Shown: positions 11,646 to 21,817, counted from the stretch's first letter. The stretch is DNA of 64,000 bases from Streptomyces sp. NBC_00377 (GCF_036075115.1 NZ_CP107958.1:1240001-1304000), one strand, 5' to 3'. Notes: a model not told the origin generated them from the sequence alone. Program-made: numbers and translations.

Positions 11646-12065
11646 TCAGACCGACACTGCCTGCGGGCTGCGCTCCTGGTCGGAGCCGGGTACCGGCTCC
11701 GAGGGATCCGCCCCCAGGGCCACGATCCGGTTGTCGCGGTCCACGTGCACGACCCGCGGCTCCAGCGCCCGCGCCTCCGCGTCGGTCACCTGAGCGTAAC
11801 TGATGATGATCACCAGATCCCCGGGGTGCACGAGATGGGCGGCGGCCCCGTTGATCCCGACCACGCCCGAGCCCCGCTCCCCCTCGATGACGTAGGTCTC
11901 CAGGCGCGCCCCATTGGTGATGTCGACGATGTGGACGAGCTCCCCCGGCAGCAGATCGGCGGCGTCCAGCAAGTCGGCGTCGATGGTCACCGATCCCACG
12001 TAGTGCAGGTCGGCCTGAGTGACGGTGGCACGGTGGATCTTGGACTTGAACATGGTGCGCAGCAT
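11646..12065 (-). CDS. panD: Aspartate 1-decarboxylase
   Basis: PanD makes beta-alanine from aspartate for pantothenate and CoA. The 139-residue precursor begins [20 protein letters not shown] and contains the self-cleavage site YVGSVTID, where Gly24-Ser25 is processed to leave the pyruvoyl cofactor on Ser25. [19 protein letters not shown] is the conserved core. GGGAG lies seven bases upstream of the ATG. It is the last clearly housekeeping gene before the defence-type genes begin. Confidence 0.97.
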   Translation of the reverse strand: MLRTMFKSKIHRATVTQADLHYVGSVTIDADLLDAADLLPGELVHIVDITNGARLETYVIEGERGSGVVGINGAAAHLVHPGDLVIIISYAQVTDAEARALEPRVVHVDRDNRIVALGADPSEPVPGSDQERSPQAVSV

Positions 12066-12230
12066 GGAGATACTCCCGGAATTCGGCTCCCTGCCTGTTT
12101 TCCGCAGGTCAAGGGCTGTGTGCCGTCAGCCTACGGACGGCGCGCGGGAACCACAGGGAGATCTCCGTCACATCGGTGGCGGCGGCGCATTCATTGCCGG
12201 TGCTCGGAAGTCCCTTTGTGGAACCCGTTG

Positions 12231-15200
12231 TCAGGAGTACCCGTTGTAGGGCGCGAGCCACCCTGCGGCGTGGCGGTCGCCGCGCGTGAAGACCGCGCCC
12301 CCTCGTCGGCCTCTCGAAGAGTCATCGGGATCGCCCGGCGGGTAGTCGAGTACGGCAGGGGTGCCGTCGGAGACGTACCGAATCGTCGTCGCGCCGTCCC
12401 AGAGGCAGATCACCGCGCCGTGCGGGGCTTCCACGCGCAATGAGCCGGAGTGCCGGGTGAGGACGGTTCCGGTGACGCGCTGCTCCAGCAGGGCCTGGTA
12501 TCGCGCCGGTGTGATCGCACTGTCGCGAGGCGGTGTGGTGCCCGTCCAGTCGGGGGCACCGATACCGCGATCGCGCGCCGCGCGCCACATGCGCGGTACG
12601 AGACGCGGTGCCAGCTGCGGTGTGGCCATCCGGCCGCACATCCAGAGCAGCCGTCCGGCGCCCCGAGCAGGGCCGAGGGCGCGCCAGCGAATGCGTTCGG
12701 CGAGGTCGGCGGCCACGACGGCCGCCCAGGGGTGAACGGTGCCCAGCTCTCCCTGGGTACCCAGCCAGGCCAGATAGCGCTGCGCCTCGTCGAGGACGGC
12801 CGTCAGGCTCTCGGCCGGGATGCCGAGCACATACCCTCCCCGCGCGGCGAACACCTGGGGGCTGGTGGCGACCAGCAGCAGCACCGCGTGGGCCAGGTCT
12901 CCTGGCAGCAGTCCTTCGTCCTTGTCCGGTGGTTCCTGATCGCTCTCCAGCTGCTCCGTCCGACCCTGGTGGCGCAGTACCCTGCGCAGGGTGGCACGGG
13001 CGCGGTCGCTGAACGCGGCCTCCGCCAGTTCCGGCAGTCGGGTGGCCAACAGCCTCGTCAGTGCCTGTTCGGCGTGGTCGGGGTCCTCCGGTACGGGCAG
13101 GTCGCGTACCGCTTCGGACAGGTCGTACGACAGGACGGCGTCCACCATGAAGCGGCTGGTCAGCGTACCCAGTTCGGTCGGTTCCAGGAACGTGTCGCCC
13201 CTGGGTCCGGCATGCCGGCGCAGGAAGCCGGCCTGCTCCAGATAGACCACGGCGTCATGGAGCGGCTCGACACTGTCGTGCCCCTGATGGAAGGCGAATG
13301 TGTCGGTCCACCAGTCCTCCGCCTCCTCCAGCGAGGTCACGCGTCCCTGCACCGCTTCGGCCAGCAGATGGTCGGGCAGCCGGTCACCGATACGCGAACG
13401 AACGGTGTAGCCGACGGTCAGCCGCGCCTGCCACACGGGGCGTTCCGTCTCGTCCGCCAGCAGATAGGCCCAGCCCTCCCGCTCCCCCGCGCCGACCCGT
13501 CCGGCGCGGCCGAACATCTGCTGCACCATGGACACCTCGATCCGATTCTGGCCAAGGCGCCCGTCGCGCACGACGACGGCGCGTGCTGGGAGGTTCACCC
13601 CGGCCGCTACGGTGGAGGTGGCGACCAGGACGTCGGTCTCACGGGCCCGGAACGACTTTTCGGCCTCGCGCTTGTACGGCCAGTCGCGGTAGTGCAGTCC
13701 GACGCCGGCGCTGGCGCACAGCCGCTCGACGAGTTCTGTGTCGTCCGCGTCGACGCCGCGTGTTTGGGCCCCGCGGTCCGCGGCGATGGCTAGTGCCGTC
13801 GCACGCACTCCGCGTTTGCTGCTGCAGAAGACGAGCACGCTGCCGTCCTCGTCGGTCACGGTCCGGACCAGCCGCACGGCGGCGGAGGTCCGGGCAGCGG
13901 TGGACCGCATGGAGCGTTCGCCGTCGCGTGCGGCGGGCAGCAGGGGGATCTGCCAGGTCAGCCGGGTCGGCCGCCATGACGTACGGATCAGACGGGCACC
14001 CAGCCAGTCGGCGACCTCGTCGGCGTTGGCCACGGTCGCCGATAGTCCGACGATGCGGGTCTGGGCACTGTCCTCGCGTACCCGCGTGAGGACAGCTTCG
14101 AGCACGGCGCCCCGCGCCGGATCCCCGAGCAGGTGGATCTCGTCGACGACCAGGCAGCCGACCTCGGCAAGGACACCGCCCAGCGACCCGTTTCGACAGA
14201 TCGCCTCGAACTTCTCGGTGGTGGCGACCCAGATGTCGGCCTCGCGGACGAGTTCGGTGTCGGTCGCGTATTCGCCCGTGAGCCGGACGACCCCGATGCC
14301 GTGCCGCCGCCAGTTCTCCAGTTCGCGGTCGAGTTCGTCGGTGAGCGACCGCTGAGGGACCAGCCAGGCGGCCTTGCGGCCCTGCGCATGGGCGCGCAGC
14401 GCGGCCACCATGCCGATGGGTGTCTTGCCCGCGCCGGTCGGGGCGACGACCATCACGTGGCCGTCGCCCTCCAGCAGGGCGGGAACGGCGTCGGCCTGGG
14501 CCGGGTTGAAGGTGGGGTGCGGCAACAGCCGGGCCCAGTCCTCGGGGACAAGATCGGTGACCGGCATGTACGAGGCCTCGTCGGCTTCCGGCAGATCCGC
14601 CAGGGCGTCCCACTGGGCCTCGAACGCGTCCCGGGCGGCGTGCGCCCCGGGTCCCGCGACGGGCGTGGGCGGCATGCGGGAACCCAGCCCCGCGAACGCG
14701 TGGGCGGGGTGGGCCACCAGATCCGTGGGACTGCCGAACTCGCCCACCGTGCCGACCTGTTCGTCCTCCGCCCAGTGCCGGACGCTGCGGAACGGAATGC
14801 CCCGTCCGGCCAGGTGGGCGCGCAGTTCTTCGAAGGCGGGGCCCTCGGGCAGAATGATCCGGATGTCATCGGCCGCCGTCACCGCCCCCTCGGGCGGCCG
14901 CCAGGCAGGGTCGGTGACCTTGCACCAGAACAGGCGGCGCTTCTCCGGCTCGGTGGGCATCGGCAGATCCGTCGGCCAGGCAGGTACGGGAGAAGCCGCG
15001 ACCACGCTGATGGTGACGCCCGGCCCGGTAGGGCACGGGCCGAGGAATCTTTCGAAGCCCCGTGTCCCTTCGGACGCCCCTGCCGAGTTCGGCCGTGCTG
15101 TCACCCTGACACGCGTCCCCGTCGGGCCCACCGCGGCCGTCCGGCGAGACGCCCGCGCCGGGGACACGGCACCGGACTCGTTCGCCTCACCGGGCTCCGC

Positions 15201-15518
15201 CCCACCCGACTTCGCCGCGCCGGGCTGCGCGCACAGCTTTTCGTAGGTCTTTACGCCCAGGTCAGCGAGGGTATAAGCCGCCGGGCAGACCGGGCAGACG
15301 ACGGCCACGTAGCGGTAGACCTTCCCCGCCGACTCGTACGGTCTGCGCAGCGAGTGCATCCGGCCGTCGCACTCGGGGCAGGGGCGTGCCACCTCCTCCT
15401 CGTAGGTCCAACCGGGCTCGGCGAAACGGGCGATGGGACCGTCGGCGGGCAGGACAACGTCCCAGCGCTCCCGTACGGCCTCCACGACCGTCAGACCGAG
15501 TTCGGCCATATCCCCCAC
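12231..15518 (-). CDS. Ski2-like DEAD/DEAH helicase with N-terminal zinc cluster
   Basis: The 1095-residue protein opens with a paired-cysteine cluster near residues 46-78 (CPECDG...CPVCPAAY), probably zinc binding, then a variable segment of ~250 residues. The SF2 core starts near residue 340: TFNPAQADAVPALL (Q-motif-like), Walker A APTGAGKTP, DEIH box VVDEIHLLGD, motif III GLSATVANADE. It continues with VFCSSKRGVRATA, ATSTVAAGVNLPARAVV and the Ski2-type motif VI QMFGRAGRVG near residue 670. The C-terminal ~400 residues resemble the winged-helix/ratchet region of Ski2 helicases. It starts 36 bp after the TPR NTPase stop, so it is probably the last gene of that operon. GGGGGAG precedes the GTG at 15518; an ATG at 15509 is possible. 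Confidence 0.85.
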   Translation of the reverse strand: MGDMAELGLTVVEAVRERWDVVLPADGPIARFAEPGWTYEEEVARPCPECDGRMHSLRRPYESAGKVYRYVAVVCPVCPAAYTLADLGVKTYEKLCAQPGAAKSGGAEPGEANESGAVSPARASRRTAAVGPTGTRVRVTARPNSAGASEGTRGFERFLGPCPTGPGVTISVVAASPVPAWPTDLPMPTEPEKRRLFWCKVTDPAWRPPEGAVTAADDIRIILPEGPAFEELRAHLAGRGIPFRSVRHWAEDEQVGTVGEFGSPTDLVAHPAHAFAGLGSRMPPTPVAGPGAHAARDAFEAQWDALADLPEADEASYMPVTDLVPEDWARLLPHPTFNPAQADAVPALLEGDGHVMVVAPTGAGKTPIGMVAALRAHAQGRKAAWLVPQRSLTDELDRELENWRRHGIGVVRLTGEYATDTELVREADIWVATTEKFEAICRNGSLGGVLAEVGCLVVDEIHLLGDPARGAVLEAVLTRVREDSAQTRIVGLSATVANADEVADWLGARLIRTSWRPTRLTWQIPLLPAARDGERSMRSTAARTSAAVRLVRTVTDEDGSVLVFCSSKRGVRATALAIAADRGAQTRGVDADDTELVERLCASAGVGLHYRDWPYKREAEKSFRARETDVLVATSTVAAGVNLPARAVVVRDGRLGQNRIEVSMVQQMFGRAGRVGAGEREGWAYLLADETERPVWQARLTVGYTVRSRIGDRLPDHLLAEAVQGRVTSLEEAEDWWTDTFAFHQGHDSVEPLHDAVVYLEQAGFLRRHAGPRGDTFLEPTELGTLTSRFMVDAVLSYDLSEAVRDLPVPEDPDHAEQALTRLLATRLPELAEAAFSDRARATLRRVLRHQGRTEQLESDQEPPDKDEGLLPGDLAHAVLLLVATSPQVFAARGGYVLGIPAESLTAVLDEAQRYLAWLGTQGELGTVHPWAAVVAADLAERIRWRALGPARGAGRLLWMCGRMATPQLAPRLVPRMWRAARDRGIGAPDWTGTTPPRDSAITPARYQALLEQRVTGTVLTRHSGSLRVEAPHGAVICLWDGATTIRYVSDGTPAVLDYPPGDPDDSSRGRRGGAVFTRGDRHAAGWLAPYNGYS

Positions 15519-15554
15519 GAGTCTCCCCCTCGTCCACCCGGTCGGCGGCGCTGT

Positions 15555-18422
15555 TCAGTCGACGATGATGCCGGGATAGCAATGATCATGATTCCAGTCG
15601 GGCTGAACGGCGTACCCGCAATGGCAGAGTGCCGGTCGGGCCGGCTCGCCCTCCGAGCGGCGGCGCAGGGCGACGGCGAGCGGCTGCCGGGCTAGCCAGG
15701 TCTCGGCAGTCTCACCGGCCCGTAGGCCGAGCGACTCGGGGGAGGCGCCGAGCCCGTCCAACAGTTCCTCGAAGAGGACATCGGCCCGCTGGAGCAGGAA
15801 CCGCAGCACGTTGCCGCTGTAGCGGGGGTCCATGTCGTCCAGACGATGGCGGCGGTCCTGGGCGTCCTGCCAGACCTCGTCCTGGTTGAGGAGCGCCACA
15901 TAGTGCTCCTCCAGGGTCCAGGTCCTGTCGGTTTCTGGGGCAGTTCCGCTCAGCCTCTCGCGCAGCGTCCGGTATGCCTCGTGCGCCGTGCGCAGTGGCT
16001 TCTCGAACGCCCCGGAGTTCTGCGACGCGAGGCGCTGGTAGATCTCCACGCTCTGCGCGGTCACGGCCAGCGCCTCCTCGGCACGGCCGCTCTGCGCGAG
16101 GTAGGTGCCGAGGGAGGAGAGGTCATCGGCCAGAGCGTGTTCATGGGCGGTGGGGTTGGCCGTCGCCAGCCGGCATCTGATGTCCGCTGCCTCCCGCAGG
16201 GCGGTCAGGGAGTCGTCGCGGCGGCGTGCGCCCCACAGCAGCAGCCCAAGAACGGACAGGGCCGTCGCCAGGTCGGACTCGTCGACCGCGACGGACCGGT
16301 CGAGCTCGGACGTGGACACCGTGGGTCCGGCTGCCACCAGGCGCCGGATGAGCGCGACCGCCCGTTCGGCAGCTGTCCGGGCGTCCGACCACCGACGCTG
16401 CTGCCGGCACAGAACGGCCTCGTTGACCAGGGTCACGGCCAGGCCGGCCCCGTAGGTCTCGGGGTCGGTGGCCGCCAGCCTCTGGAAGATTCCCATCGCC
16501 CGCTGGGTCACGGCGAGGGCCGCCTCGGGATCCCGGGCCTCGGACAGGTTCACGCCTAGGTGGGAAAGCGACAGGGCGAGTCCGGGTTCGTGCGCTGTGG
16601 GGTCGGCGTCCGCCAGTCTTCGGAAGAGACCAACGGCCTCTTCGGCGGCGTGGCGGCTCGCCTCCGTGCGGTCAGCCGAATGAGCACGCTCGCTCAGTTG
16701 GGCCAGAGCCATGGCGAGCGCAGGCTCGTACGTGGCAGCGTCGACGGCGGCGAGTTTCCGCAGGAGAGCGACCGCCTTCTCGGCCGCGGCCACCGCGTCC
16801 TCCCGGTGACCCGCCCTCTCCAGCCGGAACCCGAGGTTCTGGTACAGCCGGGCGTGCACGGAGGAGTCCTGGGTGGTGGCGAGGTGGCGTTCGGCGAGGC
16901 GCTCGGTGACCGCGGCGATGCCGGCATCTAGATCCGTCTGTCCGCGGTGGGGGAAGTGCGCGTCGACCGCCTCCAGGACCTCGGTGTCGAGGTCGACCGC
17001 GGCCAGCGCGGTCAGGGCAGCGCCGCCGGCGGCGACGGCCAGGGCCGGGTCCGCGCGCAGCAGGGTTTCCAGGTACCGGACGGCGTGCGGCCAGCGGTGC
17101 GGTGCCGCCGTGGAGGCCAGGAAGGTCAGAGCACGGGCCAGATGAGCGGGCGGCGAGCCGTCCGGGTCGCGGGCGACGAGCGTGCCGATGAGATCCGGCG
17201 CCCAGGGAGCCGTGGGGTAGCCGCTCGTGTCGTGGCCGGGGAGGGCCAGGGCGAGGAAGTCTTCGGCGAGCCGGTCGGGGTAGAGGGGTTCGAGGACCGC
17301 GCCGGGCTCCTCGGGCGGATAGCAGGTGGCGTGATCGGCCAGGAGCCGCGCGGGGCGCTCCATGCCGAGGCCGCCGAGCAGGGCCGTGCCGTCGTGGTGC
17401 GTGGTCGCGCCGGTGAGCGCGGCGGTGAACACCACCTGGCTCATGGCGCCGGGCGGGGTCTCGTACTCCAGGCCCTCCAGACGGAGTTCGTGGAGCCGGG
17501 TCCAATGCCTGCGTTCGCGGTCGAGCAGATATGCGGACAGGCCCGCCATGTCCTTCGGCGGGCTGCCGCCGCGAACGTGGGCGTCGACGGCCACCAGCGC
17601 TGCCATGTGCAGCGCCAGAACCAGGCCGAAGTCCGGCCGGTCCAGATAGCCAGGTACGGCGAGGGCGTTCGGGTCGGCGAGACCGTACTGCGCGGCGAAG
17701 CAGTCGCGGGCGACGGTGAACATGGCTCGGCGGGCGTCGAGTCCACCGCGGCGTTCATCGAGCGGTCGCAGTACGAGGTCGCCCGTCTCTGTCCCGGTGT
17801 CCTCCAGCGCGGAGCGTACGGCGGGCCAGGGGGCGATGGACCGGGCCAGCAACAGCAGCCGGGTCGGCAGGGCCCCGTCCAGCAGCTTGTTACTGAACAG
17901 CCATGTCAGATGCGAGAGGGGCCAGCGGTCGGCGTAGTCGACGACCAGGAGGAGCCCCGCGGCGCCGTCGAGCCGCAGGTCCTGGCTCCCTGGGTGCGGG
18001 TGGACCGTACCGGCGCCGTGGGTAGCCGAGACGACCTTCCAGCCCTTTGACGCGCTGTCGGCCGCGAACTGGGCCGCCAACCGGGTCTTGCCCTGGCCGC
18101 CGGCTCCGTGCAGCCAGAGGGCGGCGCGTGGGCCGTCACCGTCCCGCCATGCGGCCAGCTCCGTCCGTTCCTCGGCCCGACCGGTGAAATCCACGACCTG
18201 GAAGCGGGCATTGAGGAACCGACTGGGCTGGGAGGCGGTTCCGGCCGTGTCCCTCTCGCCGATTGAGGGGGCGGAGGCCGGGCCCGGAGCGGGCCGATAC
18301 CGGGAGAGCAGGTAGACCGGGCCCCGGTCGGGAAAGACGTGCAGGTCGGCGCCGATGACACCGTAGCCGAACCCGCCGTCGACTCGGACCGTCTGCCGTG
18401 GCCCGGCTCCGGGCCGACTCAC
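15555..18422 (-). CDS. STAND-like NTPase with TPR repeats
   Basis: The 955-residue product has an ATPase near residues 85-160: a domain-boundary motif VVDFTGRAEERTELAAW, Walker A LHGAGGQGKTRLA and a Walker B-like stretch LLLVVDYADRW. The order resembles STAND/NB-ARC switches. Residues ~490-800 form tetratricopeptide-type helical repeats (YQNLGFRLERAGHREDAVAAAEKAV and similar units). The C-terminus has a small Cys/His cluster (CHCGYAVQPDWNHDHC) that may bind metal. The GTG start overlaps the stop of the upstream small gene by 4 bp, so the two are coupled. STAND NTPases commonly sense a ligand with the repeats; a sensor role here is inference. Confidence 0.75.
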   Translation of the reverse strand: MSRPGAGPRQTVRVDGGFGYGVIGADLHVFPDRGPVYLLSRYRPAPGPASAPSIGERDTAGTASQPSRFLNARFQVVDFTGRAEERTELAAWRDGDGPRAALWLHGAGGQGKTRLAAQFAADSASKGWKVVSATHGAGTVHPHPGSQDLRLDGAAGLLLVVDYADRWPLSHLTWLFSNKLLDGALPTRLLLLARSIAPWPAVRSALEDTGTETGDLVLRPLDERRGGLDARRAMFTVARDCFAAQYGLADPNALAVPGYLDRPDFGLVLALHMAALVAVDAHVRGGSPPKDMAGLSAYLLDRERRHWTRLHELRLEGLEYETPPGAMSQVVFTAALTGATTHHDGTALLGGLGMERPARLLADHATCYPPEEPGAVLEPLYPDRLAEDFLALALPGHDTSGYPTAPWAPDLIGTLVARDPDGSPPAHLARALTFLASTAAPHRWPHAVRYLETLLRADPALAVAAGGAALTALAAVDLDTEVLEAVDAHFPHRGQTDLDAGIAAVTERLAERHLATTQDSSVHARLYQNLGFRLERAGHREDAVAAAEKAVALLRKLAAVDAATYEPALAMALAQLSERAHSADRTEASRHAAEEAVGLFRRLADADPTAHEPGLALSLSHLGVNLSEARDPEAALAVTQRAMGIFQRLAATDPETYGAGLAVTLVNEAVLCRQQRRWSDARTAAERAVALIRRLVAAGPTVSTSELDRSVAVDESDLATALSVLGLLLWGARRRDDSLTALREAADIRCRLATANPTAHEHALADDLSSLGTYLAQSGRAEEALAVTAQSVEIYQRLASQNSGAFEKPLRTAHEAYRTLRERLSGTAPETDRTWTLEEHYVALLNQDEVWQDAQDRRHRLDDMDPRYSGNVLRFLLQRADVLFEELLDGLGASPESLGLRAGETAETWLARQPLAVALRRRSEGEPARPALCHCGYAVQPDWNHDHCYPGIIVD

Positions 18423-18856
18423 CGGGCGGCTCCTGCGCCTCCCGCCTGTCCGGGAGGCGCAGGGTGGACAATGACATTGCCGCCCAGCGCCGCGAAGACC
18501 TGCCCGTTGTCCTTGGCCACGTTGTTCTGCACCTGGGGCTGCCGCGTCTCGGGCAGCCGCTTCTTGATCTCCTCGGTCAGCTCACGCAGTTCGTCCGCGG
18601 CGTCCGGGTACTCGCCCAGGAGCGATTCCAGCTCCAGCATCCACAACGGGAGCAGGCTCTGGCGTACCCGCTCGGCGTCGCCGGCCCGCGCAACGAGTGC
18701 CTCGTTGTGGTCGAGCTGCGCCTCGATGGCGGTCTGCTGGTCCTCTCCGCGGCGACGGAACAGCCGTGCGACTCCGCCGCGCGCGACCGTCCACGAGTCG
18801 GTGGCCATGGCCGCGACGACCGTGGTTCCCCCGACCAGAACAAGTTCCTCCAGCAT
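18419..18856 (-). CDS. Small membrane-anchored protein coupled to the TPR NTPase
   Basis: This 145-residue protein begins MLEELVLVGGTTVVAAMATD, a single hydrophobic segment, then a basic patch (RLFRRRGEDQ), a helical charged middle and a C-terminal glycine/hydrophobic motif AALGGNVIVHPAPP. The ATG at 18856 follows GAGGGACAGG. The longer frame upstream lacks a good site. The stop overlaps the next GTG (GTGA), so it is translated with the STAND-like NTPase. It could be its membrane partner or effector. No known family was recognised. The 289 bp between it and drmC hold no convincing gene. Confidence 0.7.
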   Translation of the reverse strand: MLEELVLVGGTTVVAAMATDSWTVARGGVARLFRRRGEDQQTAIEAQLDHNEALVARAGDAERVRQSLLPLWMLELESLLGEYPDAADELRELTEEIKKRLPETRQPQVQNNVAKDNGQVFAALGGNVIVHPAPPGQAGGAGAAR

Positions 18857-19145
18857 CCTGTCCCTCTCCCCGTACCCCAACGACGTTACCCTGCACGGAC
18901 ATTGTCCCCTCCCCCTGATCCCGTTCCGCACCGGGCAGCCGCGTTTCCTCTCCGGCGCCGCCGACCAGCGAGACGTGCTCTATGGGAGCAACCGGCTCGA
19001 ACCCACCACCGACCGGCTCGCCGTCTCGCCGGGCCACAGAACCAAATCGGCCTCGGCCTCGGCCTGGAAGTGATGGGTGCCCTCAACGGGGACAAAGAAG
19101 GAAACTCTGCGAGCCTTTCCCGCCAGGCCCCAAAGGGTTCCGTGA

Positions 19146-19925
19146 TCAGCCGCGAGCTTCGTGTGACGGGAGAGGCCTGAGTATGCCGAGGCGCTGTAGT
19201 TCGACGATGTGCTCTGCCGTGCGGCGCGGTGCTTCACCGCCGGTCACCAGCACGCCCGCCTCGATGTTGCGTCGCGCAGCGGACTCGGTCAGGTTGGCAC
19301 TGCCGAGCAAGAGAGTGCGACGGTCGGCGACCGCCAGCTTGGCGTGCTGGCGCGAGCGGCCCAGTTCGGCCGGATCCCGTGCCCACGCCCACAGCAGCAG
19401 GCCAGGCACGGATGCGAACGCTTCGGCCGGTTCACTCCCCGACAGCAGGCCCCCTGCGCCGGCCAGCGTTTCGACCACGACGTGCGTCTGGACGCCCCTG
19501 GCCGCCGCCTCTGTCAGAGCCTTCGTCAGCGCTGGATACGGACGAGCCGCGTACGTCATCGCCAGCAGTTCATGCTGCGCCTCGCTGATGACCTCGACCA
19601 GCACCTGGGCTGTGGCACGCACCGGTACGGCCGGTGTCGAAGGGCCACTCCACACGGTGCGGACCCGGACCGTGTCCCGGGCCTGCCGCCGGGCGGCGAC
19701 AAAGCCTCGCACGTAGGCAGCCGCCTCGGAGGCAGGCACCGACTCCGACTCCATGGCGTCGTAGAGCGCCGCGACAGCCGCGCTGACTCCTGGTGTCGCC
19801 AGCTCAGTGAGTATCCGTTCCCTGGTGCGCCCTTGGGCGAGCAGGCCTGCGAGGTCCTTGCTGCGCGAGAGGCCGAGGGCCGCGACGGCCGTCTCGGCAG
19901 CGCCCTCGAAGGCGGGTCGGCTCAC
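19146..19925 (-). CDS. drmC: DISARM protein DrmC, phospholipase D-like
   Basis: The 259-residue product carries one PLD-type HKD motif, HAKLAVAD followed by LLLGSANLTESA, near residues 205-230. DrmC is the PLD-family component of DISARM; its activity is not settled and in the characterised class 2 system it was reported as dispensable. The GTG at 19925 overlaps the drmB stop (GTGA), which fixes the start; the longer 301-residue frame would run back into drmB. Position right after drmA and drmB matches the canonical gene order. Confidence 0.88.
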   Translation of the reverse strand: MSRPAFEGAAETAVAALGLSRSKDLAGLLAQGRTRERILTELATPGVSAAVAALYDAMESESVPASEAAAYVRGFVAARRQARDTVRVRTVWSGPSTPAVPVRATAQVLVEVISEAQHELLAMTYAARPYPALTKALTEAAARGVQTHVVVETLAGAGGLLSGSEPAEAFASVPGLLLWAWARDPAELGRSRQHAKLAVADRRTLLLGSANLTESAARRNIEAGVLVTGGEAPRRTAEHIVELQRLGILRPLPSHEARG

Positions 19926-21817
19926 GGCAGCAGACCGACCGGGGTAAGCACCGGATCCTTGTCCCCGGTCAGCGGAACGAGGAACCGACGGTCCAGGAAC
20001 CGGTTGCCGCGTTCGCACGTGGTCTCCGATACGAACAGACAGACGTGGCACGCGGCTCCGTGGAGGAAGTCGGCCGGGTCCTGTGGCAGGCGCTCGGCGC
20101 AGAGCGGGTCGGCCGAACAGTGGCGGGCATCGGTCAGGGCCCGGCGCACGATCCGATCGAACTCCCGCTCCTCGGCAAGGGACACGAGTCCTCCCAAGGT
20201 GCCCTCGGAGTCCGGGACGGCCGTGTAGATGAGAATGCCGGTCCTTGGATCCTGTTCGTCACCGGCGTAGATCCGCTCGGCGAGCGAGGCGGAGTTGTAG
20301 CCGCACTCCAGAGCGATGGTGCGGATCAGCAGGTGGGAGAGTGTGTGCAGCGCGATGTACCGCGCTCCGGGCCAACCGTAGTAGGGGTCGAAGTCGCTGG
20401 TCTTGCGGTCCGACTTCCGGTTGGCGCGGAACCGTGCGTACGCCTGTCTGTGCGCCTCCATCTGCGGTGACTTCTCCATACGGGCGCTCCACTCGGCCAT
20501 CAGATCGTCCCGCACGCGCAAGAAGACGCCCTCGCCGCGCACCTCACTGGCCGGTACCCAGTTACGGATCCCACGGGACAGCTCGACGCGCGTGGCGATC
20601 TCCGGCGATTCGGGGTCGGGCGCGTCGAGCCGGGTGAACCCGATCAGCGCTCGTGCCTCACGCAGCCGCTCAACCTGCCTGATATCGGCGAAAAGCTCGC
20701 TCAGACGGGTCGGCACGGGCATCTGCCGGAGTGCGAAATCGTCGCTCGGAGTGGGAACGGGACCGGAGAGCGCGTCCCATTCAGGTCCGAAGAGATCCGC
20801 CTGGACGTCGGGGGCGGAGGGGGCCGACCCGGGGGTTCCCTGCTTGCGGGCCGCGATCGCCGCGACCACCGCGTCGGCGTCGAACTCCTTGAGGAAGGTG
20901 AACTTGGGCATGCGCGCCATGAAGTCGAACTGGCCTCGGTCCTCGATCAGTTCGAGATCGGGCCAGTGGTCGTCCAGGAGCTTGCCGATGTCTCCACCCT
21001 GCGCCTTGGGCAGTGCAAGGGCGCTGAGGGTGAGCGGGAACCACTGGTTGGACGCGCCCGCCACCATCAGGACCGGCTCCTGGTCGCAGCCGTTCGTCTC
21101 GTAGGTGCCGAGATGCGGATGCCTTCCACGGCACCTGGGCAGGTTACGCCGGCCTCGTTCGCCCATGGCTTCCCGGATGTTGCGCTTCACGCCGCAGGCG
21201 ACGCATTCGATGGTGACGTTGGCAGCCTGGTTGCCGCCATGGTCCTTCATGCGCAGCTTCGGGCGCGGTGTCTTGCCGCAGGCCTGCCCACGGTGCACGT
21301 ACGTGGTGTACGGAAACTCGTCGAGATGGCCGGCGGTGCAGACGAGGGTGAAACGGGCCGCAACGGCCAGCGGCTTCCCCCGCTTGCAGTCGTGGACGAA
21401 CTTCGCCTCGTGCGGCGTCCGTGGGTTGGCGTTGACGAAGGCGAACTCGCCCGAGTCGATCGCGGCCAGCACATTGCACGCGGTGCAGCGCAGCCACTGC
21501 GGGAAGGGCGTGACGGGTACGCCGACCCCCTGTGCCGCCCACCCCTTCGGGTCCGCGTCGGCGCCCTCCAGCCAGGGAGCGGCACGCAACTGCTCGACCT
21601 GGCCGCGCCCGTAGCGCTGGAGCGACCGGTTGACGGCGGCACGCAGCCGGGGTTCGTCGATGTCGTAGTCGGTGACACCGGAGTGACTCCAGGAGTCGAT
21701 TCCCCGGATCAGGACGGAGAAGTTGGGCAGGTCGACGAGGGCTCCGACTCCGGCGGTGAACATGAGGTGGCTGGGCCGTACGGCGCCGACCCTGCGGTTG
21801 CTGCCCTGGCTGCTCAT
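19922..21817 (-). CDS. drmB: DISARM protein DrmB (DUF1998)
   Basis: The 631-residue product starts MSSQGSNRRVGAVRPSHLMFT and ends in a DUF1998 domain: HTLSHLLIRTIALECGYNSAS, then ERIYAGDEQDPRTGILIYT and EGTLGGLVSLAEERE near residues 500-580. A cysteine-rich end follows (CSADPLC...CHVC...TTCERGN), likely zinc binding. The mid region also has cysteine pairs (CTACNVL, CVACGVKRN). In DISARM, DrmA and DrmB form the core complex that acts on incoming phage DNA. The ATG overlaps the drmA TGA by 4 bp. The published order drmA-drmB-drmC is kept. Confidence 0.93.
   Translation of the reverse strand: MSSQGSNRRVGAVRPSHLMFTAGVGALVDLPNFSVLIRGIDSWSHSGVTDYDIDEPRLRAAVNRSLQRYGRGQVEQLRAAPWLEGADADPKGWAAQGVGVPVTPFPQWLRCTACNVLAAIDSGEFAFVNANPRTPHEAKFVHDCKRGKPLAVAARFTLVCTAGHLDEFPYTTYVHRGQACGKTPRPKLRMKDHGGNQAANVTIECVACGVKRNIREAMGERGRRNLPRCRGRHPHLGTYETNGCDQEPVLMVAGASNQWFPLTLSALALPKAQGGDIGKLLDDHWPDLELIEDRGQFDFMARMPKFTFLKEFDADAVVAAIAARKQGTPGSAPSAPDVQADLFGPEWDALSGPVPTPSDDFALRQMPVPTRLSELFADIRQVERLREARALIGFTRLDAPDPESPEIATRVELSRGIRNWVPASEVRGEGVFLRVRDDLMAEWSARMEKSPQMEAHRQAYARFRANRKSDRKTSDFDPYYGWPGARYIALHTLSHLLIRTIALECGYNSASLAERIYAGDEQDPRTGILIYTAVPDSEGTLGGLVSLAEEREFDRIVRRALTDARHCSADPLCAERLPQDPADFLHGAACHVCLFVSETTCERGNRFLDRRFLVPLTGDKDPVLTPVGLLP

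Noticed and set aside
18857..19145. Minus-strand frames between the small membrane protein and drmC
   Set aside because: A frame around 18980-19237 has some coding-like sequence (VSFFVPVEGTHHFQAEAEAD) but runs into drmC, has no ribosome binding site and no recognised domain.
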